Shown in pieces: positions 9,290 to 18,229 of a stretch of DNA of 35,378 nt; the first letter of the stretch is position 1; every line of letters begins with the position of its first letter. The stretch lies in contig NZ_JABDRI010000080.1 in assembly GCF_013041805.1 (NCBI RefSeq), positions 1-35,378 on the forward strand, given 5' to 3'. The notes below the pieces were generated by a model that was not told where the DNA came from, did not search any database, and saw only the letters and a program-made list of their open reading frames with translations. The DNA is from Lutibacter sp. (lineage in GTDB: Bacteria > Bacteroidota > Bacteroidia > Flavobacteriales > Flavobacteriaceae). Made by a program: the position numbers and the translations under genes.

Positions 9290-10633
9290 ATGTATACCTT
9301 TTCAAGTAAATTAAAAACAGTTGCATTCGCTCTAATGATTATTGGATTTTTAGGTGTTGCTTATGGTTTTTTCACTGCCCCAAGTTCAGTAGAAGATGTT
9401 CAGCTAATAATGAAAGATAGTCATGAAGCACATGGGGAAGTTGCAGAAACTCATGTAAATGAAACTCATGATGTTACTGAAACATCTCATGAAGTTGATT
9501 CGCACGAAGCAGATTCACATTCTGGTGATGAACATGCAGAACATATATTACATCTATTACAAAATAAACCTTGGTCAGCTTTATATGTTGCATTGTTTTT
9601 CTTTTTTATGATATCATTAGGAACTTTAGCTTTTTATGCTATTCAACATGCTGCTCAAGCAGGATGGTCAGTTGTCTTATTTAGAGTAATGGAAGCAATA
9701 ACTTCATATTTGCCAGTTGGAGCAATTTTATTGTTTGTGTTTTTTGTATTATCATCATTACACTTAAACCATCTTTTTACATGGATGGATCCAGAAGTAG
9801 TTGCTCATGATGAACTAATTGCAAATAAATCAGGATATTTAAATGTACCATTCTTTTTAATTAGAGCAGCAATCTATATGGTAGGTTGGATTTGGTATCA
9901 AAGACATTCAAGAAAATTAACATTAGCTCAAGATAACGCAACAGATTTAAGTAATTACACCAAATTATTTAAAAGATCAGCGGCATTTTTAGTATTTTTC
10001 TTGGTAACAGAATCAATGATGTCTTGGGATTGGATTATGTCTTTAGACCCACACTGGTTTAGTACACTTTTTGGATGGTACGTATTTGCCAGTATGATTG
10101 TTTCTGCTATAACGACTATTGCTTTAGTATCAATCTATTTAAAAGGAAAAGGCTATTTAGAATTTGTGAATGATAGTCATTTACATGATTTAGCTAAATT
10201 TATGTTTGGATTTAGTGTTTTTTGGACTTATTTATGGTTCTCACAATTTATGCTAATCTGGTATGCAGACATCCCAGAAGAAGTTACTTATTTTGTAACT
10301 AGGTTTAATGATTATAGATTACCATTTTTAGGAATGCTAGTGTTGAATTTTGTATTCCCATTATTAGTATTAATGAATAGCGATTACAAACGTGTAAATT
10401 GGTTTATTGTTGCAACAGGAATTGTAATCTTGATTGGACATTATGTTGATATTTTTGTAATGATTATGCCAGCAACAGTTGGTGATCAATGGTTCTTTGG
10501 AATATCTGAAATAAGTTCTGCCTTATTAATTTTAGGGATATTTATTTATGTTGTTTTCACAGCATTATCAAAAGCTCCATTATTAGCAAAAGGAAATCCT
10601 TTTATTAAAGAAAGTGAACATTTTCACTACTAA
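9290..10633 (+). CDS. actF: Alternative Complex III subunit ActF, NrfD-like membrane protein with a His-rich loop
   Basis: ActF is the second NrfD-like membrane subunit, a paralogue of ActC, with about ten hydrophobic helices across 447 residues. It is thought to lack the quinol site and to take part in proton movement. The first helix (about residues 9-30) is followed by a soluble insert rich in His, Glu and Asp (about residues 43-86, with many HE, SHE and DSHEADSH repeats). Helices resume at ALYVALFFFFMISLGTLAF. The insert has the composition of a metal-binding loop, but no function can be assigned. The operon ends at a terminator 18 bases downstream. Confidence 0.95.
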   Translation: MYTFSSKLKTVAFALMIIGFLGVAYGFFTAPSSVEDVQLIMKDSHEAHGEVAETHVNETHDVTETSHEVDSHEADSHSGDEHAEHILHLLQNKPWSALYVALFFFFMISLGTLAFYAIQHAAQAGWSVVLFRVMEAITSYLPVGAILLFVFFVLSSLHLNHLFTWMDPEVVAHDELIANKSGYLNVPFFLIRAAIYMVGWIWYQRHSRKLTLAQDNATDLSNYTKLFKRSAAFLVFFLVTESMMSWDWIMSLDPHWFSTLFGWYVFASMIVSAITTIALVSIYLKGKGYLEFVNDSHLHDLAKFMFGFSVFWTYLWFSQFMLIWYADIPEEVTYFVTRFNDYRLPFLGMLVLNFVFPLLVLMNSDYKRVNWFIVATGIVILIGHYVDIFVMIMPATVGDQWFFGISEISSALLILGIFIYVVFTALSKAPLLAKGNPFIKESEHFHY

Positions 10634-10650
10634 ATATTAAAAATATTATA

Positions 10651-10687
10651 AAAAAAATCCTGAATTCATTTTGTTCAGGATTTTTTT
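10651..10687. terminator. Intrinsic terminator of the act operon
   Basis: Arms at 10651-10664 and 10674-10687 pair perfectly (core ATCCTGAA / TTCAGGAT) around a nine-base loop, ending in an eight-T run. It separates actF from coxB, which therefore has its own promoter. Confidence 0.88.
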
Positions 10688-10695
10688 TATATTTG
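10688..10695 (+). promoter_or_regulatory. Candidate -7 element of coxBA
   Basis: TATATTTG directly follows the act terminator and lies 26 bases before the coxB ATG at 10722. It matches TAnnTTTG. No -33 TTTG lies at ideal spacing. Confidence 0.5.
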
Positions 10696-10721
10696 GCATC
10701 TCTAATAACTAACTAAAAAAT

Positions 10722-11729
10722 ATGACAGCATTACTATATGTTTTACTTGCCATTGTAATTTGCGTGGCCTTATGGCAAATTACAAGCATACTAAATTTAA
10801 AAAGTGCCATAGCCACTGAAAGAGATAATAATACACAAGGAATATTATTTGCAGCTTTTGGTATTTTCTTTTATGGTTTAATGATATTTTCATTTTGGAA
10901 ATATTCTGTGATTTTATTACCTGAATCTGCATCTTTTGAAGGAGAAGAGTATGATACATTGTATTTAATAACAATGTTACTTATCCTTTTTGTTCAAGCA
11001 GTGATGCAATTTTTATTGTTTTACTTCGCATTTAAATACCGTGGGATTAAAGGTAGAAAAGCATTGTTTTATGCAGATAGTACCAAGTTAGAAATTATTT
11101 GGACTGTAATACCTACTCTTGTTTTATTTGGGATTGTATTGTATGGACTTACCGTATGGAATGATGTAATGGACGCATCAGATGCCGAAGATCCATTAAT
11201 TGTTGAGGTATATGCGAAGCAATTTCAATGGGAAGCGCGTTATGCAGGAAACGATAATGAACTTGGTTTAGCGAACGTGAGAAATATAAAAGGAATCAAC
11301 ACTATGGGTGTGGATATGACTGATAAGAATGCACAAGATGATATTCCTGTGAGAGAATTACGATTACCTAAGGGTAGAAAAGTAATTTTTAAGTTCCGTT
11401 CTCAAGATGTACTGCATTCTGCTTATATGCCACACTTTAGAGCTCAAATGAATTGTGTTCCAGGTATGGTTACTCAATTTGCATTTACTCCAAAACTTAC
11501 GACTGAAGAAATGCGAGTAAATGAAAAAACAATGGCGAAAGTTGATGGTATCAATAAGATTAGAGCTGAAAAAGGCGAGGATGCATATGAATTTGATTAT
11601 TTGTTATTATGTAATAAAATCTGCGGATCATCTCATTACAATATGCAAATGAAAATTATTGTTGAAGAAGAAGCCGATTTTAACGCTTGGTTAAAAGATC
11701 AAAAAACAATGGCTCAAGTTGTACAATAA
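10722..11729 (+). CDS. coxB: Cytochrome c oxidase subunit II
   Basis: Subunit II receives electrons at its CuA centre and passes them to heme a in subunit I. Four hydrophobic segments lie in the first 150 residues; the last two (YLITMLLILFVQAVMQFLLFY and LEIIWTVIPTLVLFGIVLYG) form the usual hairpin and the first two are an N-terminal extension. The C-terminal cupredoxin domain has CuA ligands His232, Cys297, Cys301, His305 and Met308. The usual CSEIC is CNKIC here, but the Glu binds copper only through its backbone carbonyl, and I recall this variant from other Bacteroidota. The gene is followed 34 bases later by coxA. Confidence 0.96.
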   Translation: MTALLYVLLAIVICVALWQITSILNLKSAIATERDNNTQGILFAAFGIFFYGLMIFSFWKYSVILLPESASFEGEEYDTLYLITMLLILFVQAVMQFLLFYFAFKYRGIKGRKALFYADSTKLEIIWTVIPTLVLFGIVLYGLTVWNDVMDASDAEDPLIVEVYAKQFQWEARYAGNDNELGLANVRNIKGINTMGVDMTDKNAQDDIPVRELRLPKGRKVIFKFRSQDVLHSAYMPHFRAQMNCVPGMVTQFAFTPKLTTEEMRVNEKTMAKVDGINKIRAEKGEDAYEFDYLLLCNKICGSSHYNMQMKIIVEEEADFNAWLKDQKTMAQVVQ

Positions 11730-11763
11730 AAACTAACTACTATACTACTAAAAAAAATATAAT

Positions 11764-13515
11764 ATGTCAAATCATCATCATAAAGAAACATTTATAACCA
11801 AATATGTTTTTAGTACAGACCATAAAATGATTGCTAGACAGTACTTAGTTACTGGGATTTTTATGGGAGTTATAGGTGTATTTATGTCTATGTTATTTCG
11901 TTTACAAATAGCTTGGCCAGATCAATCTTTCAGTTTAATTGAAGCTTTTTTAGGTCGCCACCAAGACGGTGGAGTTATGACACCTGATATTTATTTAGCC
12001 TTGGTTACCATCCACGGAACAATTATGGTATTTTTTGTTTTAACGGCTGGTTTAAGTGGAACTTTCAGTAACTTATTAATTCCACTTCAAATTGGAGCTA
12101 GAGATATGGCATCAGGATTTTTGAATATGGTTTCTTACTGGTTATTCTTCTTATCTAGTGTTATCATGGTTATTTCATTATTTGTTGAAGCTGGTCCTGC
12201 ATCTGCTGGGTGGACTATTTACCCTCCGTTAAGTGCATTGCCTCAGGCAATTCCTGGTTCTGGAATGGGAATGACACTTTGGTTAATTTCAATGGCTATT
12301 TTTATTGCATCCTCATTATTAGGTTCATTAAATTATATTGTAACAGTGCTAAATTTAAGAACTGTTGGAATGAAAATGACAAGGTTACCTTTAACAATTT
12401 GGGCTTTCTTTGTAACCGCAATTATTGGGGTAGTTTCATTTCCAGTATTGTTATCGGCAGCATTACTTTTAATGTTCGACAGAAGTTTTGGAACCTCTTT
12501 TTTCTTGTCAGATATTTTTATTCAAGGAGAAGTTTTACATTATCAAGGTGGTTCACCAGTATTGTATGAGCATTTATTTTGGTTTTTAGGGCATCCTGAA
12601 GTTTATATCGTATTATTACCTGCCTTAGGAATTACTTCTGAAATTATTTCAACAAACTCTAGAAAACCTATTTTTGGTTATAGAGCTATGATTGGTTCAA
12701 TAATAGCAATTGCGTTTTTATCAACAATTGTATGGGGTCATCATATGTTCGTATCAGGTATGAACCCTTTCTTAGGGTCTGTATTTACCTTTACAACACT
12801 GTTAATTGCAATCCCATCAGCGGTTAAGGCATTTAATTATTTAACAACATTATGGAAAGGGAATTTACAAATGAACCCGGCTATGCTGTTTTCTATAGGT
12901 TTAGTGTCAACATTTGTTTCGGGTGGTTTAACAGGATTGGTACTTGGAGATAGTGCCTTAGATATAAATGTACATGACACTTATTTTGTGGTTGCTCACT
13001 TTCATTTAGTGATGGGAGTTTCGGCAATCTATGGGATGTTCGCAGGGGTCTATCACTGGTTTCCAAAATTATTTGGTAGAATGATGAATAAAACGTTAGG
13101 CTATTGGCATTTTTGGATTACAGCAGTTGCTGCGTACGGTGTATTTTTCCCAATGCATTTTATCGGTTTAGCTGGTTTACCACGTAGGTATTATGCAAAT
13201 ACGGCATTCCCTTTATTTGATGATGTAGCTGATGTGAATATTGTAATTACATTATTTGCAATTTTAGGAGGTGCTGCCCAGTTAATATTTTTAGCTAATT
13301 TCTTTATAAGTATTTATAAAGGGAAGAAAGCGGAGCAAAACCCTTGGAAATCTAACACGTTGGAATGGACAACACCTGTAGAACATATTCATGGTAACTG
13401 GCCAGGCGAACTACCAACAGTACATCGATGGGCATATGATTATAGTAAGCCAGGACACGATGAAGATTTTGTTACTCAAACTACACCTTTATATGAAGGA
13501 GAAGAACCTTCTTAA
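11764..13515 (+). CDS. coxA: Cytochrome c oxidase subunit I
   Basis: Subunit I is the catalytic heme-copper core that reduces oxygen to water and pumps protons. It has 583 residues and about 12 membrane helices. Ligands visible are His84 (low-spin heme, TIHGTIM), HPEVY at 277-281 (CuB His277 and the His-Tyr crosslink Tyr281), His326/His327 (CuB) and HFH at 412-414 (high-spin heme His412, low-spin heme His414). The Glu in GHPEVY places it with A1-type enzymes. No subunit III gene follows, so it must be encoded elsewhere. The gene ends at a hairpin terminator before ruvB. Confidence 0.97.
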   Translation: MSNHHHKETFITKYVFSTDHKMIARQYLVTGIFMGVIGVFMSMLFRLQIAWPDQSFSLIEAFLGRHQDGGVMTPDIYLALVTIHGTIMVFFVLTAGLSGTFSNLLIPLQIGARDMASGFLNMVSYWLFFLSSVIMVISLFVEAGPASAGWTIYPPLSALPQAIPGSGMGMTLWLISMAIFIASSLLGSLNYIVTVLNLRTVGMKMTRLPLTIWAFFVTAIIGVVSFPVLLSAALLLMFDRSFGTSFFLSDIFIQGEVLHYQGGSPVLYEHLFWFLGHPEVYIVLLPALGITSEIISTNSRKPIFGYRAMIGSIIAIAFLSTIVWGHHMFVSGMNPFLGSVFTFTTLLIAIPSAVKAFNYLTTLWKGNLQMNPAMLFSIGLVSTFVSGGLTGLVLGDSALDINVHDTYFVVAHFHLVMGVSAIYGMFAGVYHWFPKLFGRMMNKTLGYWHFWITAVAAYGVFFPMHFIGLAGLPRRYYANTAFPLFDDVADVNIVITLFAILGGAAQLIFLANFFISIYKGKKAEQNPWKSNTLEWTTPVEHIHGNWPGELPTVHRWAYDYSKPGHDEDFVTQTTPLYEGEEPS

Positions 13516-13535
13516 AGTATAAAGTGAATATATGT

Positions 13536-13567
13536 AAACCTTTCTAATTTTTTTTAGAAAGGTTTTT
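13536..13567 (+). terminator. Intrinsic terminator after coxA
   Basis: The inverted repeat AAACCTTTCTA (13536-13546) / TAGAAAGGTTT (13555-13565) with an eight-base loop and a T tail lies 20 bases after the coxA stop. Confidence 0.8.
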
Positions 13568-13577
13568 TTATTTCTGC

Positions 13578-13585
13578 TATCTTTG
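13578..13585 (+). promoter_or_regulatory. -7 element of ruvB, probably giving a leaderless mRNA
   Basis: TATCTTTG matches TAnnTTTG and is followed by only five bases before the ruvB ATG at 13591, so transcription should begin at or next to the start codon. The same octamer with the same five-base gap precedes the gene at 35355. Confidence 0.55.
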
Positions 13586-13590
13586 TTTTT

Positions 13591-14613
13591 ATGAATGAAA
13601 ACTTGAATCCTGATAAAGAACATTTTACTCCTGAAGAATTGGACGTTGAAAAAAAATTACGTCCGCTTACTTTTGACGATTTTACAGGACAAGATCAAGT
13701 TTTAGAAAATTTAAAAATTTTTGTTGAAGCAGCCAATCAAAGAGAAGAAGCACTAGATCATACGTTATTTCACGGGCCTCCTGGATTAGGCAAAACAACG
13801 TTAGCACATATTCTTTCAAATGAGTTAAAAGTAGGTCTTAAAATCACCTCTGGACCAGTGCTTGATAAACCAGGTGATTTAGCAGGTTTATTAACTAATT
13901 TAAGTGAACGGGATGTTTTATTTATAGATGAAATTCATAGGCTAAGTCCTATTGTTGAAGAATATCTATATTCAGCTATGGAAGATTATCGTATAGATAT
14001 TATGATTGAGTCTGGACCAAATGCTAGAACAGTACAAATAGACTTGGAACCCTTTACTTTAATTGGTGCGACAACACGTTCAGGTTTGTTAACAGCACCA
14101 ATGAGGGCACGTTTTGGAATTAGTAGTCGGTTACAATATTATAGCACAAAGCTATTAACTACAATAGTTCAACGTAGTGCTACAATTTTAAAAGTACCAA
14201 TTTCTATGGAATCGGCTATTGAAATAGCGGGAAGAAGCAGAGGGACTCCTCGAATTGCAAACGCATTATTGCGCAGAGTAAGAGATTTTGCTCAAATTAA
14301 GGGAGATGGGAATATCAATATAGAAATTGCTAAGTATGCTTTGAATGCTTTGAATGTTGATGCTCATGGATTGGATGAAATGGATAATAAAATTTTAACA
14401 ACTATTATTAATAAATTTAAAGGAGGTCCGGTAGGTATAAGCACAATTGCAACAGCAGTTGGCGAAAATACAGAAACTATTGAAGAAGTTTATGAGCCAT
14501 TTTTAATACAAGAAGGCTTTATTATGCGAACACAACGGGGACGAGAAGTTACAGAACTTGCATATAAACATTTGGGTAAAATAAAGGGTAGAAATCAAGG
14601 TGAGTTATTTTAA
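13591..14613 (+). CDS. ruvB: Holliday junction branch-migration helicase RuvB
   Basis: RuvB is the hexameric AAA+ motor that drives branch migration of RuvA-bound Holliday junctions during recombination. The 340 residues match the usual length. Visible motifs are Walker [10 protein letters not shown] (62-70), Walker B LFIDEIHR with Asp113/Glu114, sensor 1 IGATTRSG, the arginine-finger region PMRARFG, and a C-terminal winged helix ([15 protein letters not shown] ... [13 protein letters not shown]). The gene stands alone between coxA and the SulP genes; ruvA and ruvC are not nearby, which is common in Bacteroidota. Confidence 0.98.
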   Translation: MNENLNPDKEHFTPEELDVEKKLRPLTFDDFTGQDQVLENLKIFVEAANQREEALDHTLFHGPPGLGKTTLAHILSNELKVGLKITSGPVLDKPGDLAGLLTNLSERDVLFIDEIHRLSPIVEEYLYSAMEDYRIDIMIESGPNARTVQIDLEPFTLIGATTRSGLLTAPMRARFGISSRLQYYSTKLLTTIVQRSATILKVPISMESAIEIAGRSRGTPRIANALLRRVRDFAQIKGDGNINIEIAKYALNALNVDAHGLDEMDNKILTTIINKFKGGPVGISTIATAVGENTETIEEVYEPFLIQEGFIMRTQRGREVTELAYKHLGKIKGRNQGELF

Positions 14614-14641
14614 TGAATTGGTGTATGCGTTAAATATATAG

Positions 14642-14657
14642 AGTGACTCACATCACA
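14642..14657 (+). promoter_or_regulatory. CRP/FNR-type palindromic operator upstream of the SulP pair
   Basis: AGTGACTCACATCACA contains GTGA-N6-TCAC, the classical architecture of a CRP/FNR-family site. Its centre (about 14649.5) lies 29.5 bases before the -7 octamer at 14679, so about 41 bases before the expected start site. This is the class II activator position. A matching site precedes the gene at 18281. Confidence 0.55.
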
Positions 14658-14678
14658 AAACTACAATTGTGTTGACTG

Positions 14679-14686
14679 TATTTTTG
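14679..14686 (+). promoter_or_regulatory. Candidate -7 element of the SulP pair
   Basis: TATTTTTG matches TAnnTTTG and lies 24 bases before the ATG at 14711. It has no -33 TTTG at normal spacing, as expected for an activator-dependent promoter. Confidence 0.5.
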
Positions 14687-14710
14687 TGCTAATATAAATA
14701 TGCTTATAGA

Positions 14711-16441
14711 ATGAATTCAAAAAAAATATTTCCTTTTTTAAATTGGATACCCTTAGCAAAAAAATCATGGAAAGATGATATTATAGCGGGTATTACAGGT
14801 ACAATAATTGTAATTCCACAAGCCGTTGCATTTGCAATGATAGCAGGTTTACCACCAATTTATGGTTTTTATACTGCTATGATTACACCTATTATTGCTG
14901 CACTTTTTGGTTCTTCATATCATTTAATTTCAGGTCCAACAACTGCAATTTCAATAGTTGTATATTCAACCTTGATAAAGATAGTTAATCCAGAAACTGA
15001 TTTAGAAGGGTTTATTTCCTTAGCTCTTGTCCTAACCTTTTTAGCTGGTTTTTTTCAACTTGTAATGGGTTTTTTAAAAATGGGGAAACTAGTCAATTTT
15101 GTTTCCCATTCAGTTGTAATTGGTTTTACAGCTGGAGCAGGTATTTTAATAGCATTTAAACAGTTAACACATGTTTTTGGGATAAAAGTACCTCAAGGCA
15201 GTACTATTGTTGAAATCTTAGTTTATATAGGTAATCACATATCTGAAACAAATTGGTATGTTTTTACAGTTGCAATGGGAACTTTAGTAATTGCTTTGGT
15301 TATTAAAACATTCATTAAATTATTATCAAGATATTATATGCTAATTGCAATGGTTTTAGGAAGTGTTTTAGCAATTGTTCTTGGTGGAGATATAAATGGA
15401 ATTGAAACTGTGGGAACTATTCCATCAAACTTGCCTCCTTTCAGAATTCCAGATTTAAATTATGAAAATGTAAGTATACTGAGTTCAGGAGCTATGGTAT
15501 TGGCTATATTGGGTTTAATTGAAGCTGTTGCAATAGGAAGATCAATAGCATTGCATACACATCAAAAAATTGATGGTAATCAAGAATTTATTGGACAAGG
15601 TTTATCTAATTTAATTGCGAGTTTCTTTTCAAGCTATGCTGGATCAGGTTCATTTACAAGATCTGGTGTGAACCATCAATCAGGGGCAAAAACTCCAATG
15701 TCTGCTATATTTGCATCTCTATTTTTAATGGTGGTTTTATTACTTTTTGCTAATTATGCTTCTTATTTACCTAAGGCAGCAATGGGAGGTATTATTTTAT
15801 TAGTAGGTTATAACTTAATTGATATTCACCATATAAAGCAAGTATACAAAAGTAGCGGTAAAGAGTTAATAACCTTATTGATAACCTTGCTTGGGACTTT
15901 GTTTTTTGATTTAGAATTTGCTTTATTAGCAGGTATAATTGTATCTTTCTTCTTTTACCTTGAGCGAACTTCAAAACCTAACATAGCAGTGTTAGCAATT
16001 GATGAAAATAAAAGATTTATAAATGTGCTTAGAGACAAAGAAGCCCTTGAATGTTCTAATTTAAAAATTATTAGAATTGACGGCTCTATTTATTTTGGCT
16101 CTTTAGAAAAAATTTCAGATTATTTTGCTAACCTATATGAAGAAAATAAAATTCAACATGTTTTAATAGCTTCAGATGGAATTAATTTTATTGATTTAGC
16201 TGCGGCTGAATGGATTAGTAATGAAATCTTAAAATGGCAAAAAAACAGAGGAGGAATTTATTTTACAGGTTTGAAAGTTGTAAGTAGAGATATTTTAATA
16301 AAAGGAGGTTTTATTGATAAAATTGGAGAAGAAATATTTTATAAGGATAAGAAAACTGCAATTACTGAAATTCATAAAAGAATTAATAAACCATGTCGAG
16401 TAAAAGCCTTTAAAGAATGTTCCAATGAAGATGAGTCTTAA
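14711..16441 (+). CDS. SulP-family anion permease with STAS domain (first of tandem pair)
   Basis: SulP proteins are inner-membrane anion carriers or exchangers (sulfate, bicarbonate and others); the substrate cannot be read from sequence. The 576 residues hold the family N-terminus (DDIIAGITGTIIVIPQAVAFAMIAGLPPIYGFYTA, conserved PQ and AGLPP), about 12-14 membrane helices to about residue 420, and a cytoplasmic STAS domain to about 555. The STAS signature loop reads DGINFIDLAAAEW, without the Ser-Gly seen in the next gene, so it diverges from the canonical IDSSG. A Cys/charged tail ends the protein. It overlaps the second SulP gene and is preceded by the operator at 14642. Codon use and composition look like the neighbours. 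Confidence 0.9.
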   Translation: MNSKKIFPFLNWIPLAKKSWKDDIIAGITGTIIVIPQAVAFAMIAGLPPIYGFYTAMITPIIAALFGSSYHLISGPTTAISIVVYSTLIKIVNPETDLEGFISLALVLTFLAGFFQLVMGFLKMGKLVNFVSHSVVIGFTAGAGILIAFKQLTHVFGIKVPQGSTIVEILVYIGNHISETNWYVFTVAMGTLVIALVIKTFIKLLSRYYMLIAMVLGSVLAIVLGGDINGIETVGTIPSNLPPFRIPDLNYENVSILSSGAMVLAILGLIEAVAIGRSIALHTHQKIDGNQEFIGQGLSNLIASFFSSYAGSGSFTRSGVNHQSGAKTPMSAIFASLFLMVVLLLFANYASYLPKAAMGGIILLVGYNLIDIHHIKQVYKSSGKELITLLITLLGTLFFDLEFALLAGIIVSFFFYLERTSKPNIAVLAIDENKRFINVLRDKEALECSNLKIIRIDGSIYFGSLEKISDYFANLYEENKIQHVLIASDGINFIDLAAAEWISNEILKWQKNRGGIYFTGLKVVSRDILIKGGFIDKIGEEIFYKDKKTAITEIHKRINKPCRVKAFKECSNEDES

Positions 16442-18170
16442 AGATATATTTCCAATTTTTGAGTGGTTACCCAATTATAATAAATCTTGGTTTAAAGGAG
16501 ACCTTTCTGCGGGTTTAACGGTTGGAATTATGTTAATACCACAAGGTATTGCATATGCAATGATTGCCGGATTGCCACCAATCTATGGTTTGTATACTGC
16601 AATGATTCCTCAAATTATGTATGCAATTTTTGGGACATCGAGACAATTAGCTGTAGGGCCTGTTGCTATGGACTCATTAATTGTTGCCTCAGGTGTAGCA
16701 ACATTAGCCGAAATTGGAACTCAAAATTTTATAGAGTTTGCAATACTTCTAGCCTTTATGATGGGAGTATTACAAGTTATATTTGGATTTTTTAAACTTG
16801 GATTTTTAGTAAATTTTTTATCAAGACCAGTCATTAGTGGGTTTACATCTGCCGCCGCTTTAATTATTGCATTTAGTCAAATGAAACATTTGCTTGGAGT
16901 TGATATTCAAAGTGATAATAAGTTACATAGCCTACTAATAGCAGTCTTTCAGCATATAAAAGATATTAATTTTATCGCGTTAGCAATTGGAGTTATTTCA
17001 ATCTTAATTTTAATTTACTTTAAACGGATAACTACTAAAATACCAGCTGCATTGGTTGTGGTAGTGCTAGGAATTTTAGCAGTGAAATATTTAAAACTAG
17101 ATGAAGCTGGAGTTCAAATAATTGGAAGTATTCCAGAAGGTTTGCCATCTTTAAAAATGCCTAGTTTTAATATTGAAATAATGAAGGAGTTATTTCCAAT
17201 TGCATTAACACTCTCTTTTGTTGCGTTTTTAGAAGCAATATCTGTTGCAAAAGCAATAGAATTAAAACATAATAATACGTATAAAGTAATTGCAAATAAA
17301 GAGTTAATTGCTATTGGGTTGGGAAATATAGTTGGATCATTTTTTCAAACATACCCAGCAACTGGTGGAATGTCTAGAACGGCTGTTAATAATCAAGTCG
17401 GAGCAAAAACACCAATGTCAGCAATTATTGCGAGTTTGGTTATAGGATTTACGTTACTTTTTTTAACTCCAGTTTTTTACTATTTACCAAAGTCTATAAT
17501 TGCAGCAATAATTATAGTAGCGGTTTACGGTTTGTTAGATTTTAAAGTTCCTAAGCAAATTTTAAAATACTCTATAAGAGAACTAATTATTCTTAATACA
17601 ACGCTTTTAGTAACTGCCTTAGTTGGAATTAAAGAAGGAATTTTTGTTGGTGTATTATTATCAATGGCAATGCTAATTTATAGAAGTACGAAGCCTCATA
17701 TTGCTGTTTTAGGGAAAGTTCCAGGTACACATTTTTACAGAAATATTAAACGTTTCGAGGGTGCTTTAGAAGTGAAAAATTCTATTTTAATTGTTCGTTT
17801 TGATGCCCAACTTTACTTTGCAAATGTTCAGTATTTTAAAGATAAATTAGATGAATATGTTGCAGAAAAAGGAAAAAATTTAAAGCTTATAATTATTGAT
17901 GGAGAAAGTATCAATAGTATTGATAGTTCAGGTGTCTATATGTTGTATGAAATTATTAAAAAGTATAATAATTTGGAAATAGATATTGCTTTTACTGGAA
18001 TGAAAGGTCCTGTGAGAGATGTTTTTGAAAAAAGTGAAATAATGAAAGAAATTACATATAAAAACTGTTTTATGAGTGTCCAAGAGGCTGTTGATGATTT
18101 TGATAAAAATGTAAATAATGAAAAAAATGAGCGCACTTATATCAAATATGTAAAACAAACTAATAGTTAA
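16425..18170 (+). CDS. SulP-family anion permease with STAS domain (second of tandem pair)
   Basis: This is a paralogue of the preceding gene with 581 residues and the same layout: FPIFEWLPNYNKSWFKGDLSAGLTVG at the N-terminus, PQGIAYAMIAGLPPIYGLYTAMIPQ, and a GPVAMDSL segment where many SulP proteins have GP(T/V)A. A canonical STAS domain has IDGESINSIDSSGVYML at about residues 490-510. The start overlaps the first gene by 17 bases; an ATG two codons on (16431) aligns better with the first paralogue's N-terminus and is an equal candidate. Tandem, overlapping genes suggest co-translation and possibly a heteromeric or division-of-labour pair. The neighbouring persulfide dioxygenase hints at sulfate or another sulfur anion as substrate, but bicarbonate is also possible. 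Confidence 0.9.
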   Translation: MKMSLKDIFPIFEWLPNYNKSWFKGDLSAGLTVGIMLIPQGIAYAMIAGLPPIYGLYTAMIPQIMYAIFGTSRQLAVGPVAMDSLIVASGVATLAEIGTQNFIEFAILLAFMMGVLQVIFGFFKLGFLVNFLSRPVISGFTSAAALIIAFSQMKHLLGVDIQSDNKLHSLLIAVFQHIKDINFIALAIGVISILILIYFKRITTKIPAALVVVVLGILAVKYLKLDEAGVQIIGSIPEGLPSLKMPSFNIEIMKELFPIALTLSFVAFLEAISVAKAIELKHNNTYKVIANKELIAIGLGNIVGSFFQTYPATGGMSRTAVNNQVGAKTPMSAIIASLVIGFTLLFLTPVFYYLPKSIIAAIIIVAVYGLLDFKVPKQILKYSIRELIILNTTLLVTALVGIKEGIFVGVLLSMAMLIYRSTKPHIAVLGKVPGTHFYRNIKRFEGALEVKNSILIVRFDAQLYFANVQYFKDKLDEYVAEKGKNLKLIIIDGESINSIDSSGVYMLYEIIKKYNNLEIDIAFTGMKGPVRDVFEKSEIMKEITYKNCFMSVQEAVDDFDKNVNNEKNERTYIKYVKQTNS

Positions 18171-18193
18171 ATTTTTCTAAAAAAAATATTTTG

Positions 18194-18209
18194 TGTAACT
18201 TGTATCACA
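18194..18209 (+). promoter_or_regulatory. CRP/FNR-type palindromic operator upstream of the persulfide dioxygenase gene
   Basis: TGTAACTTGTATCACA fits TGTrA-N6-TyACA. Its centre (about 18201.5) lies 28.5 bases before the -7 octamer at 18230, within one base of the geometry at 14642-14686. This suggests that one activator controls both units. Confidence 0.55.
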
Positions 18210-18229
18210 AATACATGAAAACTAAAATG

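Noticed and set aside
11610-11645. CoxB CuA motif CNKIC lacking the usual Glu, as a sign of a defective copper site
   Set aside because: The Glu binds copper only through its backbone carbonyl, all side-chain ligands are present, and the variant appears usual for Bacteroidota.
12210-12569. A 119-codon open frame inside coxA in another frame
   Set aside because: It lies wholly within conserved coxA sequence and its translation has no recognisable features; a shadow of the real gene.
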